Position numbers and translations under genes: made by a program. The notes under the pieces are model-generated. The model was not told where the DNA came from, ran no database searches, and saw only the letters and a list, made by a program, of their open reading frames with translations. DNA of 41,933 bases from Cytauxzoon felis (Eukaryota; Apicomplexa; Aconoidasida; Piroplasmida; Theileriidae), in NCBI GenBank assembly GCA_020283715.1, contig JAIQCW010000166.1, forward strand, positions 1 through 41,933, in the 5' to 3' direction. Numbering within the stretch: position 1 is the first letter of the stretch; the number at the start of each line of letters is the position of its first letter. Positions 24,733 to 35,481 of this stretch are shown one piece after another.

Positions 24733-25328
24733 TTTTACGAACAAAATATAATCAAAAGTTAATTCTATTATGCATTTACACCATTAATACATACATTTCA
24801 CTACAAATTCATAACATGCATTAATATAAAATTCAATTACACATTAATATATAAAATAAACAACAGTATACATGACGTATAATAACGTAAATTTGTGGGT
24901 CAAAATGTGAACTTGTATGCATCAATACAAATTCACGTATTCAACCCATAAATTAACAAATTAAATACAATTTTAAAAAATTTTTAATATAATTTAATTT
25001 TATAAAGTAAAATAACGGTAGAAGTAATTAATTAATGTAGCTTTTAACATAGATAATTACAAAATTTCATTAAATCAGATATAATTACCATAATTCATAC
25101 CAATAAAGTCAATTTCCATTACTAGATTTAGTATTTAATTTTATTTTAAATTATCTGCTAACGGTGTTAATATTCCTTGGAGAACTACAATGCCTATTCA
25201 GTATAGATCCTATGCAGTGGGGAAAACTTATGGATGGGGGATATCAGGACCGTAGGCATAAAAGCCATTATGCCATAGTATTTTATGTATAAATGAACAT
25301 TTAGTTTTAAATTATTAAATTAATCAAA
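24733..25328. other. Divergent spacer between the copper transporter and uS19, with a GC-richer island
   Basis: Mostly AT-rich. At about 25155-25290 base composition changes and the hairpin GGCATA-AAAGCCAT-TATGCC appears. This may be the uS19 leader or a small non-coding RNA. No known RNA family signature was recognised. Confidence 0.4.
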
Positions 25329-26258
25329 ATGGTACGTTTTTACACGGAAATTAATCTGTTATCAATTTTCCTATAGTCTACAGAAGAGGAATCTGGAGTA
25401 CGCGTCATCAAGAGGAGGACCTTTAGAACCTTCAAGTTTCGCGGCTATGAATTAGATAAATTACTTGAAATGCCAATTGAAAATTTAACAGAATTACTTA
25501 GAGCAAGACAGAGAAGACGTTTTAACAGAGGTAAGTATACACTATCAGTCTTGATTATCAACTCTCAAGTTGCATCATCTCCTTCATATTCTCCAAATAA
25601 CTACCATGTATAAACTTTTAGTCCTACTATTCCATCCTAAGTCCTCATACTCTTTTTGTCTTGCAGACAGCTCCTCCACCTGAGGTCCAATCCAACTATA
25701 TTCCACTCGCCGTGGAGGCCTCTTCCAATTACCTATCCCTGAAGGGTAGAGCCACTCCCGGAGATCGTGGCGGATGTAGTGATGTAGCCTCAAGTGGAAC
25801 CCGCAGCTGATCTCAGGGAAGCGGAGGGGGAAGTAAATAGAGGAGCTGACGGCAGGAAGACCTCAGGTGTGGAACTGCGAGTGTGATGACAATGATATGA
25901 CTTCAATTGGGTCAAAAATTCTTGTTTATTATGTTAATTTGGTTTATAATTTATTATTATAGGTGTTAAGCGTCAATCATTGACATTATTGAAGAAGTTG
26001 CGTGCTGCTAAAAAGGATTTGGCATATGGTGAGAAGCCGGAGCCAGTGAAGACACATTTACGTGATATGATTATAATACCTGAAATGATTGGATCTATAG
26101 TTGGTGTATATAATGGTAAACAATATATTAATGTTGAAATTAAACCAGAAATGATCGGATATTATCTTGGTGAATTCTCAATATCATATAAACCCGTAAG
26201 ACATGGTAAACCAGGTATAGGTGCAACACACTCATCAAGATTCATACCACTCAAATAA
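25329..26258 (+). CDS. RPS15: 40S ribosomal protein S15 (uS19), three exons
   Basis: A small-subunit head protein near the decoding-site side. Exon 1 is only the ATG (25329-25331), spliced by a 45-nt intron with donor GTACGT. Exon 2 is 25377-25530 and exon 3 is 25963-26258, giving 150 residues. Family landmarks are [18 protein letters not shown] and [10 protein letters not shown] in exon 2, then [21 protein letters not shown] and [18 protein letters not shown] near the C terminus. Length matches eukaryotic S15. Intron 2 is 432 nt and holds an element. Identification is certain. Confidence 0.97.
25655..25872. repeat. Element in uS19 intron 2: reverse C, forward A
   Basis: GTCTTGCAGAC tail, reverse unit C with second hairpin CCCTGAAGGG, short spacer, forward unit A with CTGACGGCAG tail. 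Confidence 0.85.
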
Positions 26259-26302
26259 AATATAATATATTGACATTTAATATATTTACTCACTACATTG
26301 TC

Positions 26303-26840
26303 TACCATTGCATGAGGCTTATACACCCTAAGTTACATCTACCATAGGTCTTGCAGACAGCTCTCCACCTGAGGTCTTTCCACTCGCCGTGGTGCCCTCT
26401 TTATTAATTTCTCCCTCCACTTCCCTGAGATCAGCTACGGGCTCCACTTGAGGTCATATTCACTAATATCACTTCTTCATTATTACCCTCGAAATTTTGA
26501 AGGAAAATCTCAATTTCTGGAGAAACTACTGAAGATTGTGCAATGACTATTGAATGAAATTTAAATGTCAATACTTCATTGAAAAGGACTTTGATGATTG
26601 TATTTAGTTTTATAATTCTCCCTTCATTCTGATTTATATTCATTGAGTTATCCTATCAAACATGAATTCCCTCACTTTAGTCTTATCTCACCAAAATAAG
26701 GTTTATAACCTCAAGTGGGCTACCCGCAGCTGATCTACGGGAAGCAGAGGGACAACTAAATAGTAGAGCTGACGGCAGGACCAACCTCAGGTGGACTAAA
26801 GAAGGTATGGAGACGGAGGTGAGATTGGACCTCGAGTGGA
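26303..26840. repeat. Composite element: reverse A, module D, forward A
   Basis: CCATTGCATG and GTCTTGCAGAC tails, reverse A, module D at about 26460-26708, then a forward copy whose arm CCCGCAGCT meets loop GATCTACGGGA. It ends ACCTCGAGTGGA, 44 bp from the next stop codon. Confidence 0.85.
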
Positions 26841-26883
26841 ATTACTTGATGATATATATAGATATATTATTAGATTATGTGAT

Positions 26884-29259
26884 TTATTCGTTATCTATAT
26901 CAGCTAGTGCGGTATAGAATTCTTCTTTGCTAACTTGTATCCAATTTCCATTATCTAATTTCATAAAATATCTGTTACCATCTGATGGTTCTGGTGTTTT
27001 GATATATAAATGAACTAATGTAGATGTATTATTTTTATAATGTACAACAACAAATGTGCATTTTGGTTCATCTGGCCCATCCCAGTCTTGACCTTGCCAT
27101 ATAATTTGTTCACCATCTCTTACATCACTTATATACGTTTCTTCTAATGGATTATAACTATATGCATTTAATCCCAATGGATGGTCAGTTTCTAATACAT
27201 AACCACCATAACATTTCCTATTATTTATATCAATGGATACTTCATTATTTAATCTTGTAATCAATCTTAAATGTTCAGCTTCATCTAAAGGTATCCATCT
27301 ATCTGAAACATTATTAGGTTCAGATATACTTAAATTAGCTAAAGATAATTCATCTTCATTTCCATCACTTGTTCCTTGTGCACCTTGTACTGCCTCTTCA
27401 TCATCATGATCCTCTAGTGGTGGCATATCGTCTTCATCATCACTATCACTTGATGATACATATCTTAAGCCGTGACCACCTCTTGCTCCTCTAATAGAAC
27501 TTGTTGTTTCATCGAAAGTCAATCCTACTCTTTCAGTTGTGGTCGTCTCGTCGTCTCCACTTGAGGTCCTGCCGTCAGCCTCTCTATTTACTTCCCCTTC
27601 CGCTTCCCTGAGATCAGCTTCGGGTTCCACTTGAGGTCCACTCACTATACTTCCGCCACGATCTCCGGGAGTGGCATCACCAGTTATGGGGAGTGAATCA
27701 GAGGAGGCTCCACGCCCAGTGGAAGATAAGGATTGGACCTCAGGTGGAGTGCTGTCTTCACTACTGTCATCATGTGGATCTTCAATGGAATGTGTAGGTT
27801 GTGCTGGGGTAATTGCTGGTATGAATTTGAAATAAAGATTTTTTGTTTCATGATTTAAACCTATAGTTTGTATATGTAGTAGCACATAAACACCATTTCT
27901 TGTATGTATTGTGCATGCTACACAATCTTCGTTATCAGTGTCTTCCCATAATATTACATCATTATCCATGACTGTTTTAATGAATATACTTAATAATGTT
28001 ATATGTGATATATAACCATTATTAGCTCTAGTATTTCTCCGTAAAACTGTCATGAAATTTGGTTCTTCTCTTATATTGAATGTTCTTTCATTATTTAATA
28101 ATAAAATTGATAGATGATATCCATTAGCGCTACATTCAGTCCATTGGCCAGTAAAAGTACGTGTAAAATATACAAAAGTACGTTCATCTCCATGATTTAC
28201 ATTTAATATCAATATTCTAACAATATTATTACGTAAATGGAATATAGACATTGTTACATGTTCAGATCCTTCTCCAGTCCAAATTAAAGTATCACCATCA
28301 TATACTTCAGTAATATATATATTAGAAATTCTACCAACTACTAAACTTTGTAATCCAAAGATTGTACCATGAAAAAAATGGATATTATTATCAGAATTAC
28401 GATTTCTAACATCTAATGCAAACTCACCAGATATAAATCTGGATCTATTGCGATATTCTACATTATCAATAGTATACCATAAATCATTATCATTAGCCAT
28501 ATACAATCTTATAATATTTGGTTCTTCAAAAATTTCTATATATATCAATCTAAATACACCTCTTCTTATATGAGCGATACAACGTATAACATGTCCAGAT
28601 GTATAATTTAAACGATTCCATAATATATTGCTACCATCAGTAACCAGAATTATAACACCTAATGATGGTAAACCATAATTAACAATTACATTTCCAAATG
28701 GTGTAGATGTTACAACATCTCTGTTACTTATATTTCTTATATCCAACATTGAATAACCCAGAAAGTTACCATTATGTCTTAAAGAAAAATATGAAAATAA
28801 ACTAGTTAATCTCTCTGGATGTGCAGTTTGGCCATCTGATGTATCATCATTAACTCCATCAACTTCAACCCATTGATCATGTATACTTAATCGGCCATAG
28901 TTACGTCTACCAGTACCAGCATAATTTTCTGTATTTACAATTAAACCTTGATGACCATGAGAATCTACAAAATGGAGAATATTTGTGGATACATTCTCAT
29001 TTGTAGATTCCCATATAACATATTCACCATCTGTAATTCTTGTAACGACATTATCACCAATAACTAAGTATGATGTAAATGTATATGGTCCATCATGAAA
29101 ACGTGTTACTATTATGTTTGGATTTTCAGTGTTCAAGTCCAGAGACAATTCGGTATATACCGCTGACGTTATATTACTTGTCAATAGGGCAAATAATAAA
29201 TATAAAGCAAATTCTATAAGAGATAATTTGTTTATATTCAAATTAATACTAATATACAT
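26884..29259 (-). CDS. Large secreted FAINT-like protein with five repeat units
   Basis: A 791-residue product with a signal peptide (IEFALYLLFALLTSNITSA), then ELSLDLNTENP. Five units of roughly 90-110 residues each carry a strand with VIWE, ILWN, LIWT, ILWE or IIWQ, then a TxLxHF/HxR strand and a final aromatic YF-type strand, as expected for FAINT/DUF529 domains of Theileria secreted proteins. No transmembrane helix follows, so it is likely exported. Between units 4 and 5 is an acidic Ser/Asp linker (residues about 505-640). Its first part (27556-27748) is an in-frame element encoding TPPEVQSLSS and ATPGDRGG. The start ATG is unambiguous. It is divergent from another secreted gene 655 bp away. 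Confidence 0.78.
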   Translation of the reverse strand: MYISINLNINKLSLIEFALYLLFALLTSNITSAVYTELSLDLNTENPNIIVTRFHDGPYTFTSYLVIGDNVVTRITDGEYVIWESTNENVSTNILHFVDSHGHQGLIVNTENYAGTGRRNYGRLSIHDQWVEVDGVNDDTSDGQTAHPERLTSLFSYFSLRHNGNFLGYSMLDIRNISNRDVVTSTPFGNVIVNYGLPSLGVIILVTDGSNILWNRLNYTSGHVIRCIAHIRRGVFRLIYIEIFEEPNIIRLYMANDNDLWYTIDNVEYRNRSRFISGEFALDVRNRNSDNNIHFFHGTIFGLQSLVVGRISNIYITEVYDGDTLIWTGEGSEHVTMSIFHLRNNIVRILILNVNHGDERTFVYFTRTFTGQWTECSANGYHLSILLLNNERTFNIREEPNFMTVLRRNTRANNGYISHITLLSIFIKTVMDNDVILWEDTDNEDCVACTIHTRNGVYVLLHIQTIGLNHETKNLYFKFIPAITPAQPTHSIEDPHDDSSEDSTPPEVQSLSSTGRGASSDSLPITGDATPGDRGGSIVSGPQVEPEADLREAEGEVNREADGRTSSGDDETTTTERVGLTFDETTSSIRGARGGHGLRYVSSSDSDDEDDMPPLEDHDDEEAVQGAQGTSDGNEDELSLANLSISEPNNVSDRWIPLDEAEHLRLITRLNNEVSIDINNRKCYGGYVLETDHPLGLNAYSYNPLEETYISDVRDGEQIIWQGQDWDGPDEPKCTFVVVHYKNNTSTLVHLYIKTPEPSDGNRYFMKLDNGNWIQVSKEEFYTALADIDNE
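27556..27748. repeat. Hairpin element inside the FAINT-like coding frame
   Basis: Reads through without a stop on the minus strand in the same peptide frame as copies in the SUMO-like gene and NOC4. The unit C second hairpin is degraded here (CCATAACTGG). Confidence 0.85.
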
Positions 29260-29914
29260 CTTGTATCTATATTATATATTATAATGCAAGACTTATATCT
29301 AGACATCTAATCATGGGGGATAAAATGTGTAATTAATGAACATATATATTAATAAAATTTTAATATATAAATATTATTATAATATATATTAAGTCTTTAT
29401 AAACACTTTACATATGAATTAAAGTTATAAGTATAATAATTTAATCAGTTCAATTAAAATTTTAGATCTCTTAAATTATAAAGATAATTTAAATATAATA
29501 ATAATATAGAAATCTATTAGTAATATATTTTATTATATATTATAAAATAGATATTTATATCTTTATTATTTTTATACAATATAAAATAGCATCACTTTTG
29601 TAGGGCAAATACAAATTTAATATTAATAATTAATATAATATTATTGGTAATAGAAATAATTTCTAATCAATTATAGACCTGGAAAGAGGTTAGAAATTGA
29701 AATATTTGTATGTAATCATTAAAAAAAAATAGTTGTTGAATAAATTTTTTTTATTATAAAAAAAAATAACTCTAAATAAATATTGTATGATCTGTCTAAA
29801 AAAAAATTATAAAAGAATACATCAAGAAAATACTTGAATGATAATAATATTAGAATTGTAAAATTGTATTTATGATCTTAATGTAGTATTAATAATATAT
29901 TAAAATAATTAATA
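29260..29914. promoter_or_regulatory. Shared upstream region of two divergent secreted-protein genes
   Basis: Very AT-rich, 655 bp, with poly-A and poly-T runs of 8-9 (for example near 29720 and 29758) and no element copy. Both flanking genes start with signal peptides. A bidirectional promoter is inferred from position only. Confidence 0.4.
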
Positions 29915-30562
29915 ATGAAGTCGATATTGATTTATATTTCATTTTTATTCATCATTTACAACTGTAATGCTGAACAAGTTGTAATGGATCCTGATGTAGA
30001 AAATCCAGACTTTTATGAATCAATAATATTTAGTTGGCTTGGAATGGATTTTGTTTGTTGTACAACAAAAAATAATGTAGATGTAACTAGTATACAAGTA
30101 GAAGGAGCTGTTATATGGGATTATAATATACATGGAGGGAATGTAGTAGATTTTGCTGTAATTAGTAGTTCATTTTCAAGTGAACTTGTATTAGCTATTA
30201 TATATGTTTTTAGAAATGAAGAACTTGAAAAAATATATTTACAAAGGAATGATGATGATGATAATGATGATAATGGATTTTTTCCAATTACTAAAGCACA
30301 TTTCTGGAGAAGTATTGTCGATTATGCTAGATCTCAAGATCAGGATGATCCTTATCCACAGTTACCAAATCATGTATTCTTACAAGATGTCTATACTAAA
30401 TTAACCGATCCGGACTATAATCCTGAAGTAAATAGCTCTGATGATGATGACGAAGATGAGGAGGACGACGACGATGAGGAAGATGATGATGAAGAGGAAG
30501 AGGAAGAGGAGGAAGAAGGAAATCAACAACAAGAAGAAGAAGAAGTTGATGATGATAATTAA
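29915..30562 (+). CDS. Short secreted protein with acidic tail, possible single FAINT unit
   Basis: A 215-residue product with signal peptide (ILIYISFLFIIYNCNA). The mature part has a QVEGAVIWDYN strand comparable to the VIWE strands of the divergent 26884 gene, so one FAINT-like unit is plausible. The last 45 residues are almost only Asp, Glu, Gln and Asn, encoded by a long GAT/GAA run that may be prone to slippage. No membrane helix follows. The start ATG is the only candidate. Function unknown. Confidence 0.7.
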   Translation: MKSILIYISFLFIIYNCNAEQVVMDPDVENPDFYESIIFSWLGMDFVCCTTKNNVDVTSIQVEGAVIWDYNIHGGNVVDFAVISSSFSSELVLAIIYVFRNEELEKIYLQRNDDDDNDDNGFFPITKAHFWRSIVDYARSQDQDDPYPQLPNHVFLQDVYTKLTDPDYNPEVNSSDDDDEDEEDDDDEEDDDEEEEEEEEEGNQQQEEEEVDDDN

Positions 30563-30879
30563 TAATAATAGATAGTGAAGAATAAAAAGTAGATATGATA
30601 TTATTCAATAATAATAAATATTAATTGTAATTATAATTTTGTTTTCTACCTTTATTTGATCGAATATATAAAAAAAATTTCTTGTATCAAATAAATTATA
30701 CGTGTTAATATCATACTTTTAATATTTATAGAAATTTTTTACAGCACAAAATTATCAAATGATACAACAATCTAAAAAATTAGTCCCGATTCTCTAGACC
30801 CGTGAAATATAATTCATCCCATAATATTCTTATATCTATACATAAACACTAATTAACATGTGAATAAGATATTGCCTAC
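30563..30879. other. AT-rich 3' spacer
   Basis: No frame, element or RNA gene recognised. Confidence 0.4.
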
Positions 30880-31312
30880 TACACCTGAAGTTGTGTCGTT
30901 GCCACTAGGTATTCCAATGAGGTCAGTCCTGCCGTCAGCTCTTCTATTTAGTTATCCCTCCAGCTCCCAGAGATCGCTTCCGGGTGATGTATTATATTGT
31001 ATTTTAATAATGTAATGTCGTTAATGCATGTAGTAATTAGACAAACACCATAATTATGTGGCACGCCCCATATTCCAAATTCATATATCAATTCCATATA
31101 CTTCCAATAATTTGTAATGAATATCAATACAATTGAAGGATGATATATAGTTGTATGAAGGTATATAAGTATTCATATAAATAATAATAATAATATATAT
31201 ACTATATATGTACTAACATGAATTGAAGTATAGAACTATTAGGATAGTAGTAGATTTATACAGATAATTACATATCATATAATTATTAGAATATTATACT
31301 TCAGTTATAAAT
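30880..31312. repeat. Reverse hairpin unit followed by a diverged module E
   Basis: Reverse unit with TCCTGCCGTCAGC tail and a CCCGGAAGC-type arm (30880-30985), then sequence sharing GAAGGATGATATATAGTTGTATGAAG and ACTTCAGTTATAAAT landmarks of module E in order. The first, GC-richer part of E is missing or unrecognisable. Confidence 0.7.
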
Positions 31313-31325
31313 AATAATATTCATT

Positions 31326-32966
31326 GAATCAGATTATAAAACATTATTATTATCAATCTTATCAGATTATATCAATAGTTGTGAGAGTATAAGGAAAGCT
31401 GTTGAAAAAGCTAAAACACCTGAAGGTCAAGGAGGTAGCGGAGGAAGTAGTAGTTCCACTGTAGGAACTAGTTCTAGTCAAACTAACAATTGTAGTACTC
31501 AACCCGCAGGAGGTACAAGTACATGTGCATCTCCTACTAATATTTCATGTGGCACTACTACAACTGGTGGTGGAACAAGTACTACATGTCAACCGACTCA
31601 ACAAACTGCAGCTGCAGCTCAACAGGCTAAAGAAGCCTCTACTCCAACTCAAAAGGACAATAAAAGTGGTGTAATTACTCGTGTATCTGCGGCAGTTGTT
31701 TGTACTAGAAAAGAAAATAAAACTACATGTGCCACTGTTATTCGATCTAAAACATCGACTTCTACAAAGAGAAAGACTACTCCTGTATCTAGGACAAATC
31801 GTTATATTATTAAAAGATGTAAATCTTCGAAATTTACTTTCTGTACAGGAAATACATGTGTTTCCCTTGGTGCTACCATGTGTAAGACTACTGTAGGCAA
31901 ATATCAACAATCAACCAATGAACTCAAATGTATTCTTAAGGAGTTTTGTGATAAAATTAAGAATGACAATAATGTTGGTACAACTAACAAGTGTAAAGTG
32001 TTGAATGAGATTAAGGAGGAGTGTAAAGATTGTAATGAATGCAAAGAATGTGTAAATCCAATCGTCTATAAGAAATTTGTTGTTGAAGCAATGAAAGATT
32101 GTAAGAGGGTAGCTTATGATTTAATTTTGTTTTTAAATGATAATAAAAATAAATTATACATTCATTCGATAAATTTAATTATTTTAAGAATTATCGTTCT
32201 TCAGGTATATCTACGTACGATTATGGAATTTTTATTATTGAAAAAATTCATTAAGATAATTATAAACAGTTTGAAATATTTATACAATCCACTATTATGT
32301 GATTGTGGAGACGATAAAAAATGTTGTACGATTAAAGGAAAATGTTTGTGCACAATATTTTATAAAATGTTCGTGGTGATTAAATTACTTCATGATAGAT
32401 ATTGTAAAATTATTAAAGTAATGAATGGGACATGTGACGAGTCCTTGTACAAAATTATACCTTCGATCTCGATTATAAGGTCACTCATCTTAATTTTCTA
32501 CCATTTCAACCGCTACATAGATTATGTGGACACTATTGAAAAGGATGATTGTACTTGCAAGAATGATGATAGCAAAGATGAGAGTAAATGTAAGACACAA
32601 GCATCTGGAAATGGGACAAACCAAAGTCAAACCGCAAATAATGGACCATGCTGTTGTCATAAGTATAGTAGTAAATTGGATGATATACTGACATTATTAC
32701 TTGAAGGATTAGAGGATACAGATGACTGTGATGGTATACTATCTGATGTCATCTCAATGATGTCTCCTCTTGTGAAGTATAAATGTGTGGAAGTAATGAA
32801 GATTTCTCAAACTCCTTCTGATAATATCGCTAAAACTAACAAGGATGCAATTGAGACGGAGTTGGAGACAGTTAATAATAAGAAGAATGAGCTTAATACT
32901 GTAATTGGTTTAAATGGAGATTCCAATAAATATGTATTCACATGTCCATCATGTGTGCCCATTTAA
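31326..32966 (+). CDS. Cysteine-rich protein with hydrophobic segments, 5' end unclear
   Basis: An open frame of about 547 codons from 31326 to the stop. The first ATG is only at 31878, yet the upstream 184 codons look protein-coding (SDYKTLLLSILSDYINS, then a Gly/Ser/Thr/Gln-rich stretch). A missing 5' exon or a truncated copy is therefore likely. The central part has many cysteines in short spacings (ECKDCNECKEC, CDCGDDKKCC) and three hydrophobic segments near IHSINLIILRIIVLQVYL, KFIKIIINSLKYL and ISIIRSLILIFYHF. A second Cys cluster (CTCKN, PCCCH) follows, and the product ends CPSCVPI. It stands directly after module E, like the 2478 gene. It is probably a surface antigen family member, but no family was recognised. 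Confidence 0.55.
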   Translation, partial: ESDYKTLLLSILSDYINSCESIRKAVEKAKTPEGQGGSGGSSSSTVGTSSSQTNNCSTQPAGGTSTCASPTNISCGTTTTGGGTSTTCQPTQQTAAAAQQAKEASTPTQKDNKSGVITRVSAAVVCTRKENKTTCATVIRSKTSTSTKRKTTPVSRTNRYIIKRCKSSKFTFCTGNTCVSLGATMCKTTVGKYQQSTNELKCILKEFCDKIKNDNNVGTTNKCKVLNEIKEECKDCNECKECVNPIVYKKFVVEAMKDCKRVAYDLILFLNDNKNKLYIHSINLIILRIIVLQVYLRTIMEFLLLKKFIKIIINSLKYLYNPLLCDCGDDKKCCTIKGKCLCTIFYKMFVVIKLLHDRYCKIIKVMNGTCDESLYKIIPSISIIRSLILIFYHFNRYIDYVDTIEKDDCTCKNDDSKDESKCKTQASGNGTNQSQTANNGPCCCHKYSSKLDDILTLLLEGLEDTDDCDGILSDVISMMSPLVKYKCVEVMKISQTPSDNIAKTNKDAIETELETVNNKKNELNTVIGLNGDSNKYVFTCPSCVPI

Positions 32967-33160
32967 TCCAGTAGGATATTGCTGTCTTTACAAGTAACAA
33001 TAATTTCAATCATGATTCTCTTGACAAGATGTCAAAATTTTCCATCAATAAATTAATTTCATATAATAAACATCAAATATTATAATTACCTTAAAATACC
33101 CTACACTTTATAACCGTTCTTTAAAATATCACAAATAAACCATTTACTATATCTCTACCA

Positions 33161-33512
33161 TCGACCTGAGGTCCAATCCTACTCTTCTCTACCACATCTC
33201 CCTTGTCTTCCCATTGCATGGAGCTCTTCTATTTACTTCCCCTTCCGTTTCCCATAGATCACCTATGGGTATTCCACCTGAGGTTCAACCCCTACTACCT
33301 CCACCTTCGCCACGATCTCTGGGAGTGGTTATACTCTTTAGAGATAGGTAATTGGAAGAGGCCTCCACGGCAAGTGGGATAAGTAGGTGGATTGGACCTC
33401 AGGTGGAGAAGAGCTGACCGTGGGATGAATGTGGATGTAACTGGACCTACGGTAAAGAACTGACGGAGGAATGCAACCTCAGGTGAAAGAAATTATGATT
33501 AGACCTCATCTG
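33161..33512. repeat. Composite element: reverse A variant, forward C, decayed tail copies
   Basis: CCATTGCATGG tail, a reverse variant (CCCATAGGT, loop GATCTATGGGA), forward unit C with CTCTTTAGAG, then two worn 12-mers and a CTGACGGAGG remnant. Confidence 0.8.
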
Positions 33513-33700
33513 TAATACTTATCGTATGATGAGGATAGATGTGATATCAGATAAATATTTATCATTAGATAAAATTTAATTCACTGTATAGAGAATATGA
33601 TTGTTTTCTTCCTGGGGTTATTCTAAAATACACTTGATGAGAGTTTTTTTTTAAGTGGGTAGATATCATGTGTAAACCTCATGTAAAATATTAATTTAAT

Positions 33701-34450
33701 TTAAAAGGCTAATTTGCAATCTACTGATTGATATTCGCAGTTGAATTCTTTGATATTTTCTGTGTTGCATTTATATTTTAGATTTTCCATGAATCCATGA
33801 CCATCATATGATACAATTAAAATTTCACAATAATGATCATCTAATTTGGTTATTTTTACGGCTCTCCTGAGTAATTCTCCATTATCGTTGGACAAATTTT
33901 GATTTCCATATTTTACATTACCAATGACTACATTACCACTTGATAGATCAGTATAATATAATGACACGTCACCAACGCGCATAAAATGTATACCCTTATC
34001 ATTTGATGGTTGTTCATCTTTGATATTTAACTCGATATAATTATGTTTAACTTCCTTATATCTACCATCAATAGGATCTTTTTCAAGAAATATACTTTTA
34101 CGTTCAGAACCTGAATCAGTTTTATTTTTACTGTTGATCATAATCAATTTTTTTTCAGAATCCATCAGTATTATACCTCTATATATCAATGTCACATCAT
34201 CTGGCACAATCTCTATATCACCATCCATTACAGTACCAATTCTATGAGTTTCAGAATACCAATCGTGTATCGAATATAATTTTGTACCGGGTAATAATGA
34301 TGCATCATTAGAAATAACTGAAATAAACTTATTTTTACCAGCACTAAGATCTAGAGTAACCGGGATGAAACCTTTATCATCATAAATTAAAGAGTAGATT
34401 TCAATAATGAAATAAGCAAAAACAAGAGTTGATATTGATATACTATACAT
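33701..34450 (-). CDS. Secreted protein related to the FAINT-like set
   Basis: A 249-residue product with signal peptide (ISISTLVFAYFIIEIYSL) followed by PVTLDLSAGKNKF, matching the start of the other secreted proteins here. The mature part contains DVTLIYRGIILMD, KSIFLEKD and GIHFMRVGDVSLYYTD strands, suggesting two beta-rich units. Three or four cysteines lie near the C terminus (YKC, FNCEY, VDCKLAF). No C-terminal hydrophobic anchor is obvious. It could be a merozoite or piroplasm surface antigen relative, but I cannot assign it to a named antigen. Confidence 0.7.
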   Translation of the reverse strand: MYSISISTLVFAYFIIEIYSLIYDDKGFIPVTLDLSAGKNKFISVISNDASLLPGTKLYSIHDWYSETHRIGTVMDGDIEIVPDDVTLIYRGIILMDSEKKLIMINSKNKTDSGSERKSIFLEKDPIDGRYKEVKHNYIELNIKDEQPSNDKGIHFMRVGDVSLYYTDLSSGNVVIGNVKYGNQNLSNDNGELLRRAVKITKLDDHYCEILIVSYDGHGFMENLKYKCNTENIKEFNCEYQSVDCKLAF

Positions 34451-35062
34451 TTTTATTAAAAATCAATTTAAATTCAAACTAGCTCACAATTTTCATAAGG
34501 TCAACTATAAATATTTAATACTTACATAGCCATCTATAAAATAGCGTTTTAACAGAAAAATTCCCCCTGTAATATTAGTGATTCCTAGATTTACGTACAT
34601 GTATATTTTGCAAGCGTAACTGCATGAAAAAGCTATCAATATGTGACGTGTTATAGATTAAACGCATCAATACTATAAATCTTGTAAAAATCCCAACATT
34701 GATAGGCTGGTGTACCTCTAGTAATTTACGATATCATCAGTTGCGGGTTCAGATCCTATTGATGTACATTGCACCCAAAAACAATGTAAAATAGTTGGAG
34801 TGAGAAATAAATAGAGAAAGCTATCTGAACAATAAAACACATATCCAACAACCATATACTCTTGTAATTTTTATTTTCAAGACCCATAAGATCATATACA
34901 TCTCTCTAAATACAAAATTAAAAATTATGGGGTTGTCTAATTATATGGGGTAATTTGACCCCACATCATAACTTTATAATTAACGGCTTGTAAACTTTAT
35001 AATGATAACATATCACCCGAAAACTAACTCAGTGAGATGAAAGAAAACCAAATAATGAAGGT
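34451..35062. other. Spacer without gene or element
   Basis: AT-rich. An inverted repeat ACATTGATAGG...CCTATTGATGT (about 34697-34766) brackets a tRNA-like GGTTCAGATCC word, but no full tRNA fold can be drawn. Confidence 0.4.
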
Positions 35063-35390
35063 ACCACACCTAGTGGAGATATTATACAACCATCATTTTA
35101 CTCGCCTCCACTTGAGGTCCAATCCACCTACTTATCCCACTTGCCGTGGAGGCCTCTTCTAATTATCTATCTCTAAAGAGTAGAGCCACTCCCGGAGATC
35201 GTGGTGAAGGTGAAGGTGGTGATGAAGGTTGTGATGGATCATCCATCATGGGAATGATGGAAGATGGTGCTAAGGATGTGTTGGATGTAACCTCAAGTGG
35301 AACCCGTAGCTGATCTACGGGAGCTTGAGGGGGAAGTAAATAGAAGAGCTGACGGCAGGATGAGGAGATGCAGGATGGACCTCAAGTGGA
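35063..35390. repeat. Composite element: reverse C, fragment of module E, forward A
   Basis: Reverse unit C with CTCTAAAGAG, then about 60 bp of module E start sequence in reverse (ATCATCCATCATGGGAATGA, ending GTGTTGGATGTAACCTC), then a forward unit with CCCGTAGCT, loop GATCTACGGGA and a TTGAGGGGG arm, plus CTGACGGCAG tail. Confidence 0.8.
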
Positions 35391-35481
35391 GTGCTTACTA
35401 CATTGATTCTGACTGAGTAGTTTAATTCCTTTATTTAGATTATTTTTTTATGTTATATAAAATAATGTTTAAAAAGATTAT

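Noticed and set aside
33701..34450. Equi merozoite antigen (EMA) or MPSP assignment
   Set aside because: Signal peptide and LDL-type start are suggestive, but no diagnostic motif could be confirmed by eye.
34697..34775. tRNA-like word GGTTCAGATCC within an inverted repeat
   Set aside because: The T-arm lacks the invariant A at position 58, its stem does not pair, and no anticodon or D arm can be placed. The 11-bp outer stem alone is not enough.
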